A stretch of 64,000 nt of DNA from Puccinia triticina (Eukaryota > Basidiomycota > Pucciniomycetes > Pucciniales > Pucciniaceae), in the NCBI RefSeq assembly GCF_026914185.1, contig NC_070564.1, positions 1,116,001 through 1,180,000 on the forward strand. Direction: 5' to 3'. The position numbers and the translations under genes were made by a program. Every line of letters starts with the position of its first letter. Position 1 is the stretch's first letter. Positions 43,574-55,135 of this stretch are shown one piece after another. The notes beneath the pieces were generated by a model. It was not told the DNA's origin. It did no database searches and worked only from the letters and a program-made list of their open reading frames with translations.

Positions 43574-44986
43574 ATGGCTTCCATGGAATTATATGACCCG
43601 AGCTTACCACCGTACTTCTCTCCAATGATCAACCTGGCAGCGAATGGCTCTCCTTCCCCGGTTCCTCAAAACCCGCCCATGTTCACTTCCGAAGGCTTCA
43701 GAGTGTTAGGCCTTGGTCCGCCGGTGTTATTCGAGTGTGCTGTCAATTTTACTATCTATTGTAGCGAGAAAACCAAACGCAATGCGACAAACTGGGTAGC
43801 AGTCCGACCCAAATCCGAGCTTTCTGTTACTTTCAACACTCGCAATAACGTCAGTCTATCTGGCTTCCAAAAAATGATTGCTGATAAATGCAATGAGCAA
43901 TACAACTGTCTTGGTCAAATCATCCACGAGGGTACTATCGGCTCACCGTCTACGATCACGTGGAATGTCTATATCCTTAGCAACAAGAAGTTTCCAAAAA
44001 AGAATTCCCATCACCTGTTTGATGAACTTTCCTTCAACCAATGGATCACTGAGATAAACACCTCCAAACAAACAAAAGGCGGGGTTGTCATATTGATGGA
44101 CAATCCTCGGAATGCGGCCGTCCACGCTCGCAAAGAAGATTTGGTTGCAAAAACGATCAAGCGGATGGAAGCTCGACAGCTTGGTCCAGTCGGTCCTTCA
44201 AGAAGATCCCAAAGGGCCTTAGGCGATAGCGATGTGGTGAGTAACTTCTTTCTCTTGCCTCATTTGATGCAGGGTGACATGGTGGCTAAACACAAATTCA
44301 ACTCTTACATTTTCTCAGGGAGAGTCCAGCGATGTCGAATTCAAAGACTTGGACATCTACACCAATCAGATCTACGCAAAGTACAGCATGAACGTTGAAT
44401 ACGACCGATTCCATCCCGCCTATCCTGATCCCACCAACGCAGACCGTTATATCCCACTTACTTCTGGCAACATCGACATCTGGGCCAAAGCTATGGTCAG
44501 TTATATCTGTTTTTCAGCCTTCATCATCTCGATGTTGATGGTTTTGATCATACTTGACAGTGTTCTCGCGTTGCTGGAGTCAGTCTGACTTCACCCCCAA
44601 GCTCGCTCAAGTACGAGACCCGCAAGGGCAAAGCCAAGTCAAAGTTATCCAAAGAAACCTCTGCCGGTGCCAGCAACAACTCCTTTGTTGAATTTGCGAA
44701 CTGGTTCGCAAACCATCAAGCCCGCAATGTCCGCGCCTCTCCTCCTTCCTCAGTCCATGGTGCTACTCCCGATCAACTTGTCAATTACTTGGTCTTTGTC
44801 AGCATTGCTCCTCACAAGCGCGAGGAGTTATTGACCACACTTCTTGAACACGATATCGACAATTATCAAATGTTCAAGTCCCTCTCAGTTGAAGAGTTGA
44901 GATCAATTGGTTTCAATGTGGGTGTTATATCCAAACTTCGCAGCAATGTTAACAAATTCCGAAACCATCTCGCTCAAAATCCCTGA
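43574..44986 (+). CDS. Unknown protein with C-terminal SAM-like domain (421 aa)
   Basis: Exons 43574-44236, 44319-44495 and 44561-44986, with GTGAGT and GTCAGT donors; all phases agree and no stop interrupts the 421 codons. The start is ATG 43574 (MASMELYD); the frame opens slightly earlier without ATG. The N-terminal two thirds match no family I know. They contain a compact region (FECAVNFTIYCSEKTKRN ... TWNVYILSNKKF ... QWITEINTSKQTKGGVVIL). The last 65 residues (LLEHDIDNYQMFKSLSVEEL, then LRSIGFNVGVISKLRSNV) look like a SAM or SAM-like helical bundle, normally a protein- or RNA-binding module. No signal peptide. It stands alone among repeats; such multi-copy orphan genes in rusts may be transposon-derived. 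Function unknown. Confidence 0.75.
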
Positions 44987-45284
44987 TTGGTCCAGCCTGT
45001 TGTGTTCATGTCTCCTCGTCTGCTGATTGATATCTTGCTTATCTCTTATTTATCTGAGTCTATCCATGTGTCTCTTCTCCTTGTATTGTCGTGCTGCCTG
45101 TTAGTCTCTGTCCTGCTGCCTGTTATTCTCCCTGGTCTGATGTTGCTTGCCTCCTTTCCCTTTCATTCTCGGCTGTGCTGAATCCAGCAGCTTGCTGCAT
45201 TTATCAAGTCCCTTTTTTCCTCACATGCTTTGTGTCCTAAAATCAAAGTGTTTGCCTGCACTTATACACACCAACTGTTTGGAC

Positions 45285-45490
45285 TCTCTAAGCGAGTCGC
45301 GAGTCGCAAGCCCAGCTGGCCATAGCCCTGATTTTGAGAAACAAGTCCGAACTAAAGTCTGCTTGAGTCGGACAATCTCTAAGCAAGTGAGACGAATCTC
45401 TCGGCTTCTCAGACAAGCCCAACTCAAATCTGACTTAGTTGGAAAGTCTCTGAGCGAGTTAGACATCCTCAGCTTCTCAGACAAGCCCAA
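45285..45490. repeat. Direct repeat of about 85 bp
   Basis: CTCTCTAAGCGAGT / CTCTGAGCGAGTTAGAC and TCGGCTTCTCAGACAAGCCCA / TCAGCTTCTCAGACAAGCCC recur with a spacing near 80-90 bp. No coding function. Confidence 0.55.
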
Positions 45491-46895
45491 TTTTTGTGCA
45501 TCTCGCATTTCAAGTTCAAGGATCATATCATTTGAGTGCAAGACACAGAGAGACAACATTGATTTTATTGTGGTTCATGCACGAACATATTTGATTCAGT
45601 AGGAGAGACACAGACAGGGCACACAGTGATAAGAAAACAAGCCAACTTAGCAAAGGGATTTGATCATGGCTTAAAAACAAGGTGAGGTTCAACAATCATG
45701 GAATAAAAACAAGGCAAGGTTTGCCAAGATAATATAAATAAATTTTTTTGTGGTTTGTTAATGGATATGCGATACAATTTTTTTGTGGTTTGAGTATAGA
45801 TAGGCAATAGAATAAGAAACAGAGGCAGGGCACTCAGTTATCAATTTTGTTGGTGATTGGGCAGTGATAGCCGGAATGACGGTAGAGCTCTCGGCACAAG
45901 GCCGCAGAAACTACTTGATTTGTTGTTTGACAAATTACCCAAGTCGGATCGATCGCATTGACAAGTGCTTGAGTTTGACGGAGGTTACTCTTTACTTGGG
46001 AGAAGCAGACTTCTATTGGATTTAATTCCGGGCAGTACGGGGGGAGATAAACTAATTTGACGCCTGCGTCGCGGCAGAGTCTGGCAACCCTTGGTCGTCG
46101 ATGGATTGTGCCATTGTCCATGACCAAGATGGACTTAACAGCAGGGTAACGGTTCATGCGAGGTAACTAGCAGAAAATTATGCTGTTAATTAACTCCAAG
46201 TAAGAGGAATCAAAGGAACAGACATACCACCTTCCACTTCAAAAAATGCTCGAAGTCACAAGCCTTAAACGTGTGTTCTGCAACACTCATTGCCACAACT
46301 CCGTCATAGCTAATTGCTGGAATCAAGCTGTAGCGTGGCGGATTCGAATCAAGCTGGTAACGTGAAGCCTGATAGCCTCGGGCGGACCTGGAAAAGCTTC
46401 GTAGCAAGTCGCGCGAACATATTGCTGACTCATCTGAAATCAGACCAAACGTATCAGATTAAAACTGATACATAAAAACCTTATTATTGAGCTGCACTGA
46501 CCGGTGAAGACAAGAAACTCAGCCGGAATGTTCTTCATTTTGGCAATCCATCGAAATTTAGCCGCATAGTTCTTGCAGATGTTGACGGTATTCGGCCTTT
46601 TTAAGGTGATACAGAGTTTATTGACGAGATTTTGATGGACGGTATTGATCCCAAGGAGTGCACTGCCTTGATCGTACAAGCGTTCTCGGATCTCGTCAAG
46701 GAAGAGGCCCGGTTCGTTGCGAACAAGCTCCACCATGAACTGGCAATCCTCGGCTGTCAATGAAGATACTCGGCCGCGCGATCCATACTGTTCAGGATCG
46801 TGTACCACTCGCTGTGTTTCACGGTAAAGCTGGGTCCATCGACTGAAAGACTGCCTTGAGACAGTCACGCCAAGAGCATTGCGGATGAAGGATTG

Positions 46896-47148
46896 GTACT
46901 TAACGTAGTGTAATGGAGTGGGGTGATGTCCAAGGAGCCGGGCCTTGAATTGCGGCCCGCGGGGCCCGGACCAATCCTGGGGAGGAGTTAGGTTTGGGCC
47001 CACGGCGCGGGGCTGCGGGTACCGGTGCAATCCTGGACCGGAACTCAGTAGTAGTCCGGTTTAGCGATCTCCCTAACCGAACTGAGGCGCCAAAACCCAA
47101 AGGAGTCCGGTACAATCGAAGCAGCGAAATCAGAGTAAAAATTTCGCC
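46896..47148 (+). repeat. DIRS split repeat A1
   Basis: 253 bp from GTACTTAACGTAGTG to AAAATTTCGCC. It ends directly before the gag ATG at 47149. Confidence 0.95.
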
Positions 47149-48950
47149 ATGATTAACAGACTGGACGAACTAACAGTAGGCATTTTAGGCCCTGGACCGA
47201 CAGCGGACCCAATCTTGATAAATCAAGCAAATCAAGGACCAACGCGCCAAGCAGATGGTGAAGAGTTCCTATCCGAACACAAGGAGGAATCCGAGCAGGA
47301 GGTGGAAGAGCAGATGACCACAGCGGCCGGGCAGCAAGGACAAGCGAATTCGTCCAAGTCGAAGGCGAAGAAACAGCAACCAAAGAAGGTAGCGGTGAGG
47401 AAATCGACTCGGGCGACATCAAAGGCACCAACGGAGCCAACGGTGATTGAAGAGGAGATAGGAGGAGAGCGAAGTAAGGAGATACCAGGTTCGGGCCAAC
47501 AATCCGGGAAAAAAAGGACGGCGATAGAGATAGCCGACTCGATGAAGGAAGCGCTGGGAGCAAGATGGATAGGGGAGGGAGAGGGAAAAGAAGCGAAGGG
47601 GAAAAGGAAAGGGACTTGTAAGTACCGTGACTAGGAAGTGGAAGGGAAGAGGAACACTGAGATCACAACGCCTTTGATGTAAATCACTTAGCGGATGATC
47701 CAGTGCGGCCGACCACCGAACCTGATAACTCCCGGAAGAGGCCGGCAGATATAATGAGGGTACTGGAGAAGGCGTGGGAAGCAGATGAAGCGGGAGATAA
47801 GGCGAAGGCAACGATGTTCTTCGAAATAGTCGCAGCGTTGGGCAAAGCACAAGGAAACGAGGAGGCTAACCCGTCTCAACACCCACTTCAGCAGAACCAG
47901 CCCGCCACTACGCCAGGATCCCAAACGGCCCCCAGGAGTGAAATTCGTGAAGGTGGTGAGAATCGGCCGATCTTCTTGATCCCCATCTCAAAGGTACCAG
48001 TCAATGAGATGTCGAGGTTTACAGAGATAGCAAGCTCTGGAAGAAACGATAGCCGACCAGAAAACGTCATGCCGGGGGGGGTGACATTCAACGAGGAAGC
48101 GAGGGCAACCACCGACGACATAGGCTTCACTAGATTCTTCGAAGATAACCTCAGGGAGCTGAGAGGTCCTCTGCCGCTCACCATCTTCAACGAGGAGTGG
48201 CAAAGCCAGGCAATCGCATACCAGGCTGAGAAGCGCCCGCGCCACAGCGAGAACTCATCGGACAAAGATTGGTATACTGGTTTCCCTTACCCGAGCGAAT
48301 TCTCCCAGACCTACGCACAGTGGTCGATAAACTACCAAGGTTTCCACCGAGCACTCATCAAGGTTTGCAACTATACTCGCTTCGCTAGTTGGCTCATGGT
48401 CCACAAAGCCAATTGCGACCGGATCATCTTATCCAACCGTTTCATTGTGGGGTTGAGGTACGATATCCAAGTCCGATACAACGTTTTCTCACGCAGAGTG
48501 ACCATGGAAGACGGTTCCCTCTCAGTAGCAAATATCGGAGAGTTTAGAGAAACGATCGCGCAGAAGGCCTACCTCACTGCAAGGAAGTTCAATGAACTCG
48601 AGTACACGGATAACCCGTACTCCGTAACAGGAGAACGTTGGAACTGGGATCCAGCCACGGGGCTCCAGAAAAGCTCAGGGGCCGAGAACGGAGGAAGAGG
48701 CGGCGGTAGCGGAGGAGGGGGAGGAGGTGGTGGAGGTGGAGGACGCGGTAGAGGAAGCGGTCACAACTCAGCCGGACGGCAACAATCGGTAAGCCCCCCG
48801 TCTTCCAAAACGCCTAACCAACAACCACCAACCGGACCATCAAACCCGACGAGACCGAGTGGATCGAGGGGCCCAAGGACCAACGGATACCGGGGCACCA
48901 AACATGATGGAAGGGAGGACCAAAGGGATGGGGGATATGGGAGAAAGTAG
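47149..48950 (+). CDS. DIRS gag-like protein, intron-containing
   Basis: Exons 47149-47617 and 47692-48950 with a 74-bp intron (GTAAGT ... CACTTAG); joined they give 575 residues. The first exon is highly charged with Lys/Glu/Gln. The second holds a globular region (DWYTGFPYPSEFSQTYAQW ... NRFIVGLRYDIQVRYNVFSR) typical of DIRS/basidiomycete gag. It ends in a poly-Gly/Arg tail (RGGGSGGGGG-type), presumably for nucleic-acid binding. The intron keeps the frame; without splicing the protein would stop at 47632-47634. Confidence 0.8.
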
Positions 48951-49144
48951 GGGCCTTTGTTTGATGTTAACTATGGTTACACCTTTGAAAGGAGTAATGA
49001 AAGAAATGAGTGTCTAATTGCTGTACGGTTCTCGTCAGCCGTATTGTATCCAGTGCCCCCCGTGAGTCCTCCAATTATCAATTGGAGACACGGAGGTCAA
49101 GCAGACGGAGTGAAGCTGAGTGGCCAACAGGCGCAAGGTGCGAG

Positions 49145-50766
49145 ATGAACATAGGTGAATGGAGGAGAGCCCTACAGGAGAACAACCTGATGGAAGAATT
49201 TGGTGATGTGATTCATGGTCTTATCCACGGATTCGACCAGGGCATTCCAAGACACACGGTAGGGGAGAATACCAACTTCTACACCCCAGAGAATCACAGC
49301 TCGGCCCTCCAGGCAAAGACCAAGATCGAGGAATCAATTAGGAAGGAGATAGCCGCGAGGCGGATGTTCGGCCCGTTCACAAGAAAACAAGTGAACAAGG
49401 TTTTCCCATTCTTTAGGACAAGCCCGCTAGGAGCGGTGATCAACGGTGACGGATCATTGAGGCCAATCAATGATTTGTCGTACCCACATTCAAAAGCAGG
49501 AATCCCATTGGTAAATTCCTTCGTGGACTCACAGGAATTCCAGACAACTTGGGACGACTACAACGTAGTCGCAGAATTCTTCCGGCAAACAAAGGAACCA
49601 GTCCTCCTGGCACTCTTCGATTGGGAAAAAGCGTACCGGCAGATTCCAACGGCCCCAGACCAGTGGCCATTCCTGATGGTACGCGATTTCAACGATAATA
49701 TAATCCTAGATACGCGAATCGCCTTCGGAGGCGTAGCGGGATGCGGCTCCTTTGGGAGGCCGGCGGATACCCGGAAACGAATCATGATAGAGGAGTTCGA
49801 TGTCTTGACAATCTTTCGGTGGGTCGACGATAACCTATTTGTGAAACGGTTGACCTCCGAGCTGGAAATGGAAGAAGTTGTGAAAAGATCCGACCAGCTA
49901 GGGGTGAAGACAAACGCCGAAAAGTTCTCACCTTTCAAGGAGGAACAAAAGTATTTAGGTTTCATATGGAACGGTATCAGGAAGACGGTGCGCCTCCCGG
50001 AAAAGAAGCGGGAGAAGAGAATCACACAGATTAACGCCTTCCTAGTACCAAAAGCGACGTTCAAATACGATGTAGTTGAAATTCTAGTAGGAAGACTGAA
50101 CCACATAACCTATTGCCTCCCGCAATTAAAGTGCTACCTCAATAGCATTTATCACTGGCTAAGCAAATGGATCGATAGACACGCGGCAAGAGCGGTCCCT
50201 AAAGAGGTAGAACAAGACTTAAAAGAGTGGAGGGAGACGCTCAAGACCTTTGACGCGACTAGAATTATTGCAAGACCAGAGCCGACAGATATTGGGTGGA
50301 TGGGCGACGCGTCGACAAGCTTTGGAATCGGGGTGACCATTGGCCGACGATGGGCCCAATTCTGCCTGAAATCCGTGGACCAACTCAATTCCGGACTAGA
50401 CACCGGAAAGGAAGAGGAGAGGATTTCTAGACTGGAGACGGTAGCGTACGGCTAGGCCTGCTGATGCTGCTGGATTTAGGGGCGGAAGAAGGGAAATCTT
50501 TCATCGTGTGGACAGATAACACAACGACCGAGAACGCTATCCTCAAGAGAAGGTCAAAGGACACGTTTGTGAACAAGGAGTGGAAAGCAATCCAACACCT
50601 GCTGATCGAACACCAGGTCGATCTAGTGGCAAAAAGGGTTCGCTCGGAGGACAACCGCGCTGACGCGCTGTCCAGAGGAAGAAGGGAGGGGAGAAGGGAA
50701 GAAGATCAGATGATGGTAAGCATACCACAAGACCTGAGGAGCCTGATATACCAGGTGGTAGAGTAG
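49145..50766 (+). pseudogene. DIRS RT-RNase H with one frameshift
   Basis: The frame is open from before 49145 (ATG, MNIGEWRRALQENN) to 50455. DIRS-type RT motifs: SPLGAVINGDGSLRPINDLS, FDWEKAYRQIP and the active box RWVDDNLFV. RNase H begins GWMGDASTSFGIGV and SRLETVA. A single-base loss near 50445-50455 shifts the frame, and the rest (LLMLLDLG, VWTDNTTTENA, NRADALSRG) continues at 50464-50766. All four RNase H acids are still present across the shift. So this copy is recently disabled. No tyrosine recombinase follows. Confidence 0.85.
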
Positions 50767-50863
50767 TGATGCAATGAATAGGCTCAAAAAGAGCGGAGCA
50801 CCGGGATAACTAGGGTTGGACACACCCCAAGGCAAGCCAGGCTCCGGAACCCCGGAGTGTAGG

Positions 50864-51175
50864 GGCGGGCTCGACCTTGATTGCTAAGTGGGGCATAAGC
50901 CTGGGGCTGCTATGCCTTTTTCCCCCAAGAGGGCGCGCTCTCCGTGAGAAGCGCGCCGCGAAAAACGCCTGATGTCTGGGAGACAGCACACAAGGCAAAA
51001 AGGGGGGAAGAGAGAGCACCTCTCCAACCCATACCCGGCCAACTTGAGGAAAAGGAATTCCTGGGTTGACCTAGACAAGAACTGTGATTACTTCCCAACT
51101 GACTCCGAGTGAGTCTAACCATTGCAATGACCTAAGGTTAGACTCACCAATACCGCAAATCCCTAAGGCGGATTG
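50864..51175 (+). repeat. DIRS split repeat B1
   Basis: 312 bp from GGCGGGCTCGACC to AAGGCGGATTG; repeats as B2 at an offset of 605 bp. Confidence 0.95.
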
Positions 51176-51180
51176 GATTG

Positions 51181-51433
51181 GTACTTAACGTAGTGTAATG
51201 GAGTGGGGTGATGTCCAAGGAGCCGGGCCTTGAATTGCGGCCCGCGGGGCCCGGACCGATCCTGGGGAGGAGTTAGGTTTGGGCCCACGGCGCGGGGCTG
51301 CGGGTACCGGTGCAATCCTGGACCAGAACTCAGTAGTAGTCCGGTTTAGCGATCTCCCTAACCGAACTGAGGCGCCAAAACCCAAAGGAGTCCGGTACAA
51401 TCGAAGCAGCGAAATCAGAGTAAAAATTTCGCC
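51181..51433 (+). repeat. DIRS split repeat A2
   Basis: Copy of A1 (253 bp, two differences), joined to B1 through GGATTG at 51175-51180. Confidence 0.95.
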
Positions 51434-51468
51434 CCACCCACCCACCCAGTTTGGGGTCCCACCCGCCC

Positions 51469-51785
51469 GGCGGGCTCGACCTTGATTGCTAAGTGGGGCA
51501 TAAGCCTGGGGCTGCTATGCCTTTTTCCCCCAAGAGGGCGCGCTCTCCGTGAGAAGCGCGCCGCAAAAAACGCCTGATGTCTGGGAGACAGCACACAAGG
51601 CAAAAAGGGGGGAAGAGAGAGCACCTCTCCAACCCATACCCGGCCAACTTGAGGAAAAGGAATTCCTGGGTTGACCTAGACAAGAACTGTGATTACTTCC
51701 CAACTGACTCCGAGTGAGTCTAACCATTGCAATGACCTAAGGTTAGACTCACCAATACCGCAAATCCCTAAGGCGGATTGGATTG
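51469..51785 (+). repeat. DIRS split repeat B2
   Basis: Copy of B1 with one difference; ends in GGATTG at 51780-51785, after which the Tc1 reading frame resumes. Confidence 0.95.
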
Positions 51786-51859
51786 CGAGTGCTTTTGAAG
51801 GGACATTCGGACCGTCGCAACCTTTATTGAAGCATCGTATTTTTGGAAAACCATGATGG

Positions 51860-53281
51860 GGACTGGGGATCAAATTGGATAAAGGTGGCAAGGGCTGGGG
51901 GGATGGGGGACACCGGCAAGGGGCAGGGGGCATGGGGAGGACTGGCTGGGTCCAGGAATCGGAGCGGTGCAGTGATGGTGGGAGAGGGACATACCGTGTG
52001 ACCCTCTGGTAGTGTGGGAAACTACATCGGCTGGGATAGTCCGCGGGCAGAAACACCCGGTCAGGACAAAACCCCAGCCCCTGAGGCAACTTAAATGCAT
52101 AAATGAGAGAGCAAGATGACCAAGATTTATGGTAAAGACAATATGTGATATGTATTTCAATCCGGAGGTCGGTATTCGATACAGATGCCACATTGGGTTT
52201 TGCAATTTGGATATTCGGATACAAATTGCGAAACCCGATGTCCAAAACAAAAGAAAAAGTGCAAAACTAGTGGCGCGATTCGTGGCCGCCCAGGGCTTCC
52301 GTAGATTTCTGACTTGAAACCTAATCCTACTCTTGAAAAGGGTATTTAGCGCCCAGCGAGGGTGAGAATTCCTCAACACCGCCCTCCTGGGGGGCTTGCC
52401 GGGGTCCTCTAGTTGTGATTCCTGTCAATTTTGACCGTGCACCATGGGTGCACTACAAGTTTTCGGATGGCGTCCGAAAATACTCTGCTGGTTGTTGGAA
52501 ATACACAGTACTTAAGACTGTCAGCTGTTCAGAGACTGCCTCTGAGGCTGCACAGCCGGTCGGTGTCATTTTTTGATCTGAGAGAGACTGCCAAGGACTA
52601 CCACCCGTCAGCACTCAGCAGTCGTCAATCGCTTGTTGAGAGTTCGGCAGCAGTCTCGAGGCCGTGTCCGATCACTCAAGTGTCCACAGGAGAAAATGGC
52701 CCATGTTCGTGCTTCAGGTTCGCGTTATGTAGATGAGTCGCCGCTCCGAGCTGGGCAGTTGTACCAAGTCTTGGTGCTTCACAAGCTAGGCAAGATGTCG
52801 TCCTGAGCTACTAGACAACCTGAAGATAAATACTTTCCTCTACAACTGATGAGAAAGGCCAAGACGTGATCAACAAGTGGTCCAGCGGATAACCACTCTA
52901 CATGGCAGATCCAAGAGAGCAAAATGCACACTTGTTTAATGCACAGATGTGCGATACCCTCCAGTCCAACAGGAAATTACATTTTGTACACACATTACTT
53001 ACATACGTATTCAAACAAAAAAGGTTGTACATACACACGCGTCAAGGGCGGTGCATACGGATGCGGCTGCCCACTATGACTGCACGGTACCGGGCAATTG
53101 TGTGTGCAAGATTACAAGGCGGGCTTTATTACGCTCCCCTGCTCGCCCCTGTTTAAACACCGCCGCATCTCCCCACGATTGATTACCAGTGCCCCCAAAG
53201 TCCACATCCATCCCATTATTCCCCAGCTCATTCCAGAAAAAAGAACCCCGAAAAATCCACTTCGCCAGCGCCCCTATCACG
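51860..53281. other. Dispersed repeat and gene-free sequence
   Basis: 52120-52310 is the inverted relative of 12245-12440. CTTGCCGGGGTCCT at 52396-52409 resembles the TIR of the element at 11170-12160. The rest (52430-53280) has only short frames. The final 130 bp is presumably promoter and leader of the CFEM gene; no TATA box is evident. Confidence 0.45.
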
Positions 53282-54149
53282 ATGCTTTCCTACTCCAACA
53301 CCTTGCGATTCACCACTTTGCTCGTCTGCAGCTTGTTGGTTTTCACTCCTGCTACCATCGGCCAAGACTTCAAGGGTCTACCCCCATGTGCCGGCAACTG
53401 CCTCGCAACAGCTCTCGCTTCGAGCGGCAAAACGTGTACTCCGGTTCGTGACTGTGAAGTCCTCACTGATTACGTTCAATCGATGGACCTGACTTTGCTC
53501 CTCTCTATTTCTTTGTTCTTTAGACCGACTTTGCCTGTCTTTGCAAGAACCAGGACTTCATTTCCACTAGTGATTCTTGCTATTCTACCTCGTGTACGGT
53601 CAACGACTTGAAAGATGCTAAAGCTTGGGGAGTCAAAGTAAGCTTCGGGGATTCACTCCTCTCTCACCATCATTCTTCTCTTTTTCTTTTTTTCTTTTTC
53701 GATTTCACTAACTGTTCCGATTGTCTCTTGTTGAATTTTGTTTCCTGCTCCAGACTTGTGCCGCAGCAGGTGTCCAGCTCGCGGCCAATGGTGTCAACGC
53801 TGCCGCAAACGGTATCACCAACGCGGCGAATAGTGCCACTAACGCTTTGACAGGTAACTCCACGGCTGCTGCTGGCCATAGCACCCCCGGCAACCCGAAC
53901 AACTCCACTGGACCAGGCACTGCAACTGGCAACACTGCCCCTGTTAACACCAACAACCCGGTGAGTTTTTTCACTGTGGTTCTTCTTCCTTACAAATTAC
54001 TCAAACTAACGGTGCTAACTGCTAATTTATTTTCCCCGGTCACTCAACAGCCAGCAGCTCGTCCAAACTCGGCTGTCGCTCTCTCTGCCGAGATGGTCAA
54101 ATTTTTCGCCATTGGCTCCGCCATCTTTTCCTCGCTCTTGATGATCTGA
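53282..54149 (+). CDS. Secreted CFEM-domain protein, probably GPI-anchored
   Basis: Exons 53282-53443, 53524-53637, 53754-53960 and 54051-54149, all GT-AG and phase 0, giving 193 residues. A signal peptide (about residues 1-27) is followed by one CFEM domain with all eight Cys at 36, 40, 52, 59, 61, 73, 78 and 94. CPTD-type Asp56 sits before C59-L-C61, the position of the heme-ligand Asp in CFEM heme-binding proteins. An Ala/Asn/Thr/Ser-rich stalk with NST glycosylation sites follows. The hydrophobic C-terminus (FFAIGSAIFSSLLMI) after small residues suggests a GPI signal. CFEM proteins act at the fungal surface in heme/iron capture, wall structure or host interaction; which applies here is unknown. 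Confidence 0.9.
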
Positions 54150-55135
54150 TCTGCCAACACCCATGCAGAAGAAGGACAGTTACTTGGACATCACGATTTC
54201 CCCAACGTGGTACCTTCTCATGGACTGATTAACTCCCTTCCATCAAAACGCTCGTTGCTCTCTTGTTCACGCATAAACTGTCTGTCGTCCTCACCAGAGT
54301 TGTGTTGAAGTAACAATCTCCAGGATCTTGTTCCGTCATCTCAATTTCCTGAGGATGATTTATTTTTATCATCGTTTTTCGTTTTGGTAATTTAAAAAAC
54401 ACGAATGGTCGATCTGGGTTACCAACAATTAAATTTACGCTCTGGAGAGAAAAGTGAATGAAATTCATCCGGCGCCTTAGCCTCCCCGCCCGACAGTGCT
54501 ACACCTGAGCTGGACTACTGTCGACAGCCCGTTTGGTTTTCAAACATGTTGATTGGAACAGGAGAACACCTACGTTCCCCGCTCCGTGGCCCTCAACAGA
54601 ACATAAGAATGATGATCGATCGGTTGTGATCACAAGTACCAGATCAGCAGCTGAGGAGACTTGTCATCTCCCGCATTTGGTGCGTTTGACGGAGAGGCTG
54701 CACACACTTCGTATCGTGGTGGCAGTTGTGAGCACGTTGCGGGTTTCGGCTCAAGTCTTGTGTTGCAATTTTATCCAGACAAATCAAATTAACCAGCCTC
54801 CTCAGCTGCTTATTTCGGCCGCATTCTCCGTCTTCTCAAAGGAGCTCTGGAAACCCCCAGTGGATGGTTTCAGGAAACATGAGCCGGCACATAGTGAAAT
54901 TTGTCGGCGGTGGGCGCGACATTTCTATACTTTTACGAAAAAAGAAAATAGTCAATTATAAATAGATAGATTGGAGAATTGAAATCAGTCAACAGTCTAG
55001 TTCGGTCACAGGCAACACTCGCTTTTTAGTATATTTCATCAGAAGAGTTTCCAGAGCAATTATCGGTGAGGCCTGGTTGGTTTACCGATATTTCTTGTCC
55101 TTTTGGATGACTTGGATATACAGATGGTCTTGCGC
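54150..55135. other. Intergenic; no supported gene
   Basis: Probably the 3' region of the CFEM gene and shared downstream space with the minus-strand gene ending at 55136. A 142-codon plus-strand frame at 54533-54961 lacks an ATG start and any recognisable domain. Confidence 0.5.

Larger units (their letters stand above)
46890..51785 (+). mobile_element. DIRS-type retroelement with split direct repeats
   Basis: Layout A1 (46896-47148), gag and RT-RNase H, B1 (50864-51175), A2 (51181-51433), B2 (51469-51780): the inverted-order split repeats seen in Ngaro/DIRS elements that integrate through a circle. A1 and A2 differ at two positions, B1 and B2 at one. GGATTG lies at the left end, at the B1/A2 junction and at the right end, and matches the target word in the Tc1 gene. 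The RT is of DIRS type. No tyrosine recombinase is encoded between RNase H (end 50766) and B1. Confidence 0.9.
45834..51854 (-). pseudogene. Tc1/mariner-like transposase, split by DIRS element
   Basis: Minus strand: 51854-51786, then (after removing 46890-51785 but keeping one CAATCC) 46889-46502, 46433-46228 and 46166-45834, with introns of 68 and 61 bp. The result is 333 residues without a stop. N-terminal helix-turn-helix text (YDASIKVATVRM, GVTVSRQSFSRW) is followed by the DDE core: D in FTDESAI formed across intron 1, D in LVMDNGTIHRR, E in LNPIEVCF. Thirty-four residues between the second D and E make it DD34E, typical of Tc1. The gene was intact when the DIRS element landed near codon 24. 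Tc1 terminal repeats were not identified. Confidence 0.85.

Noticed and set aside
54533..54961. 142-codon plus-strand frame
   Set aside because: No ATG at its start, no domain, no splice context; treated as chance.
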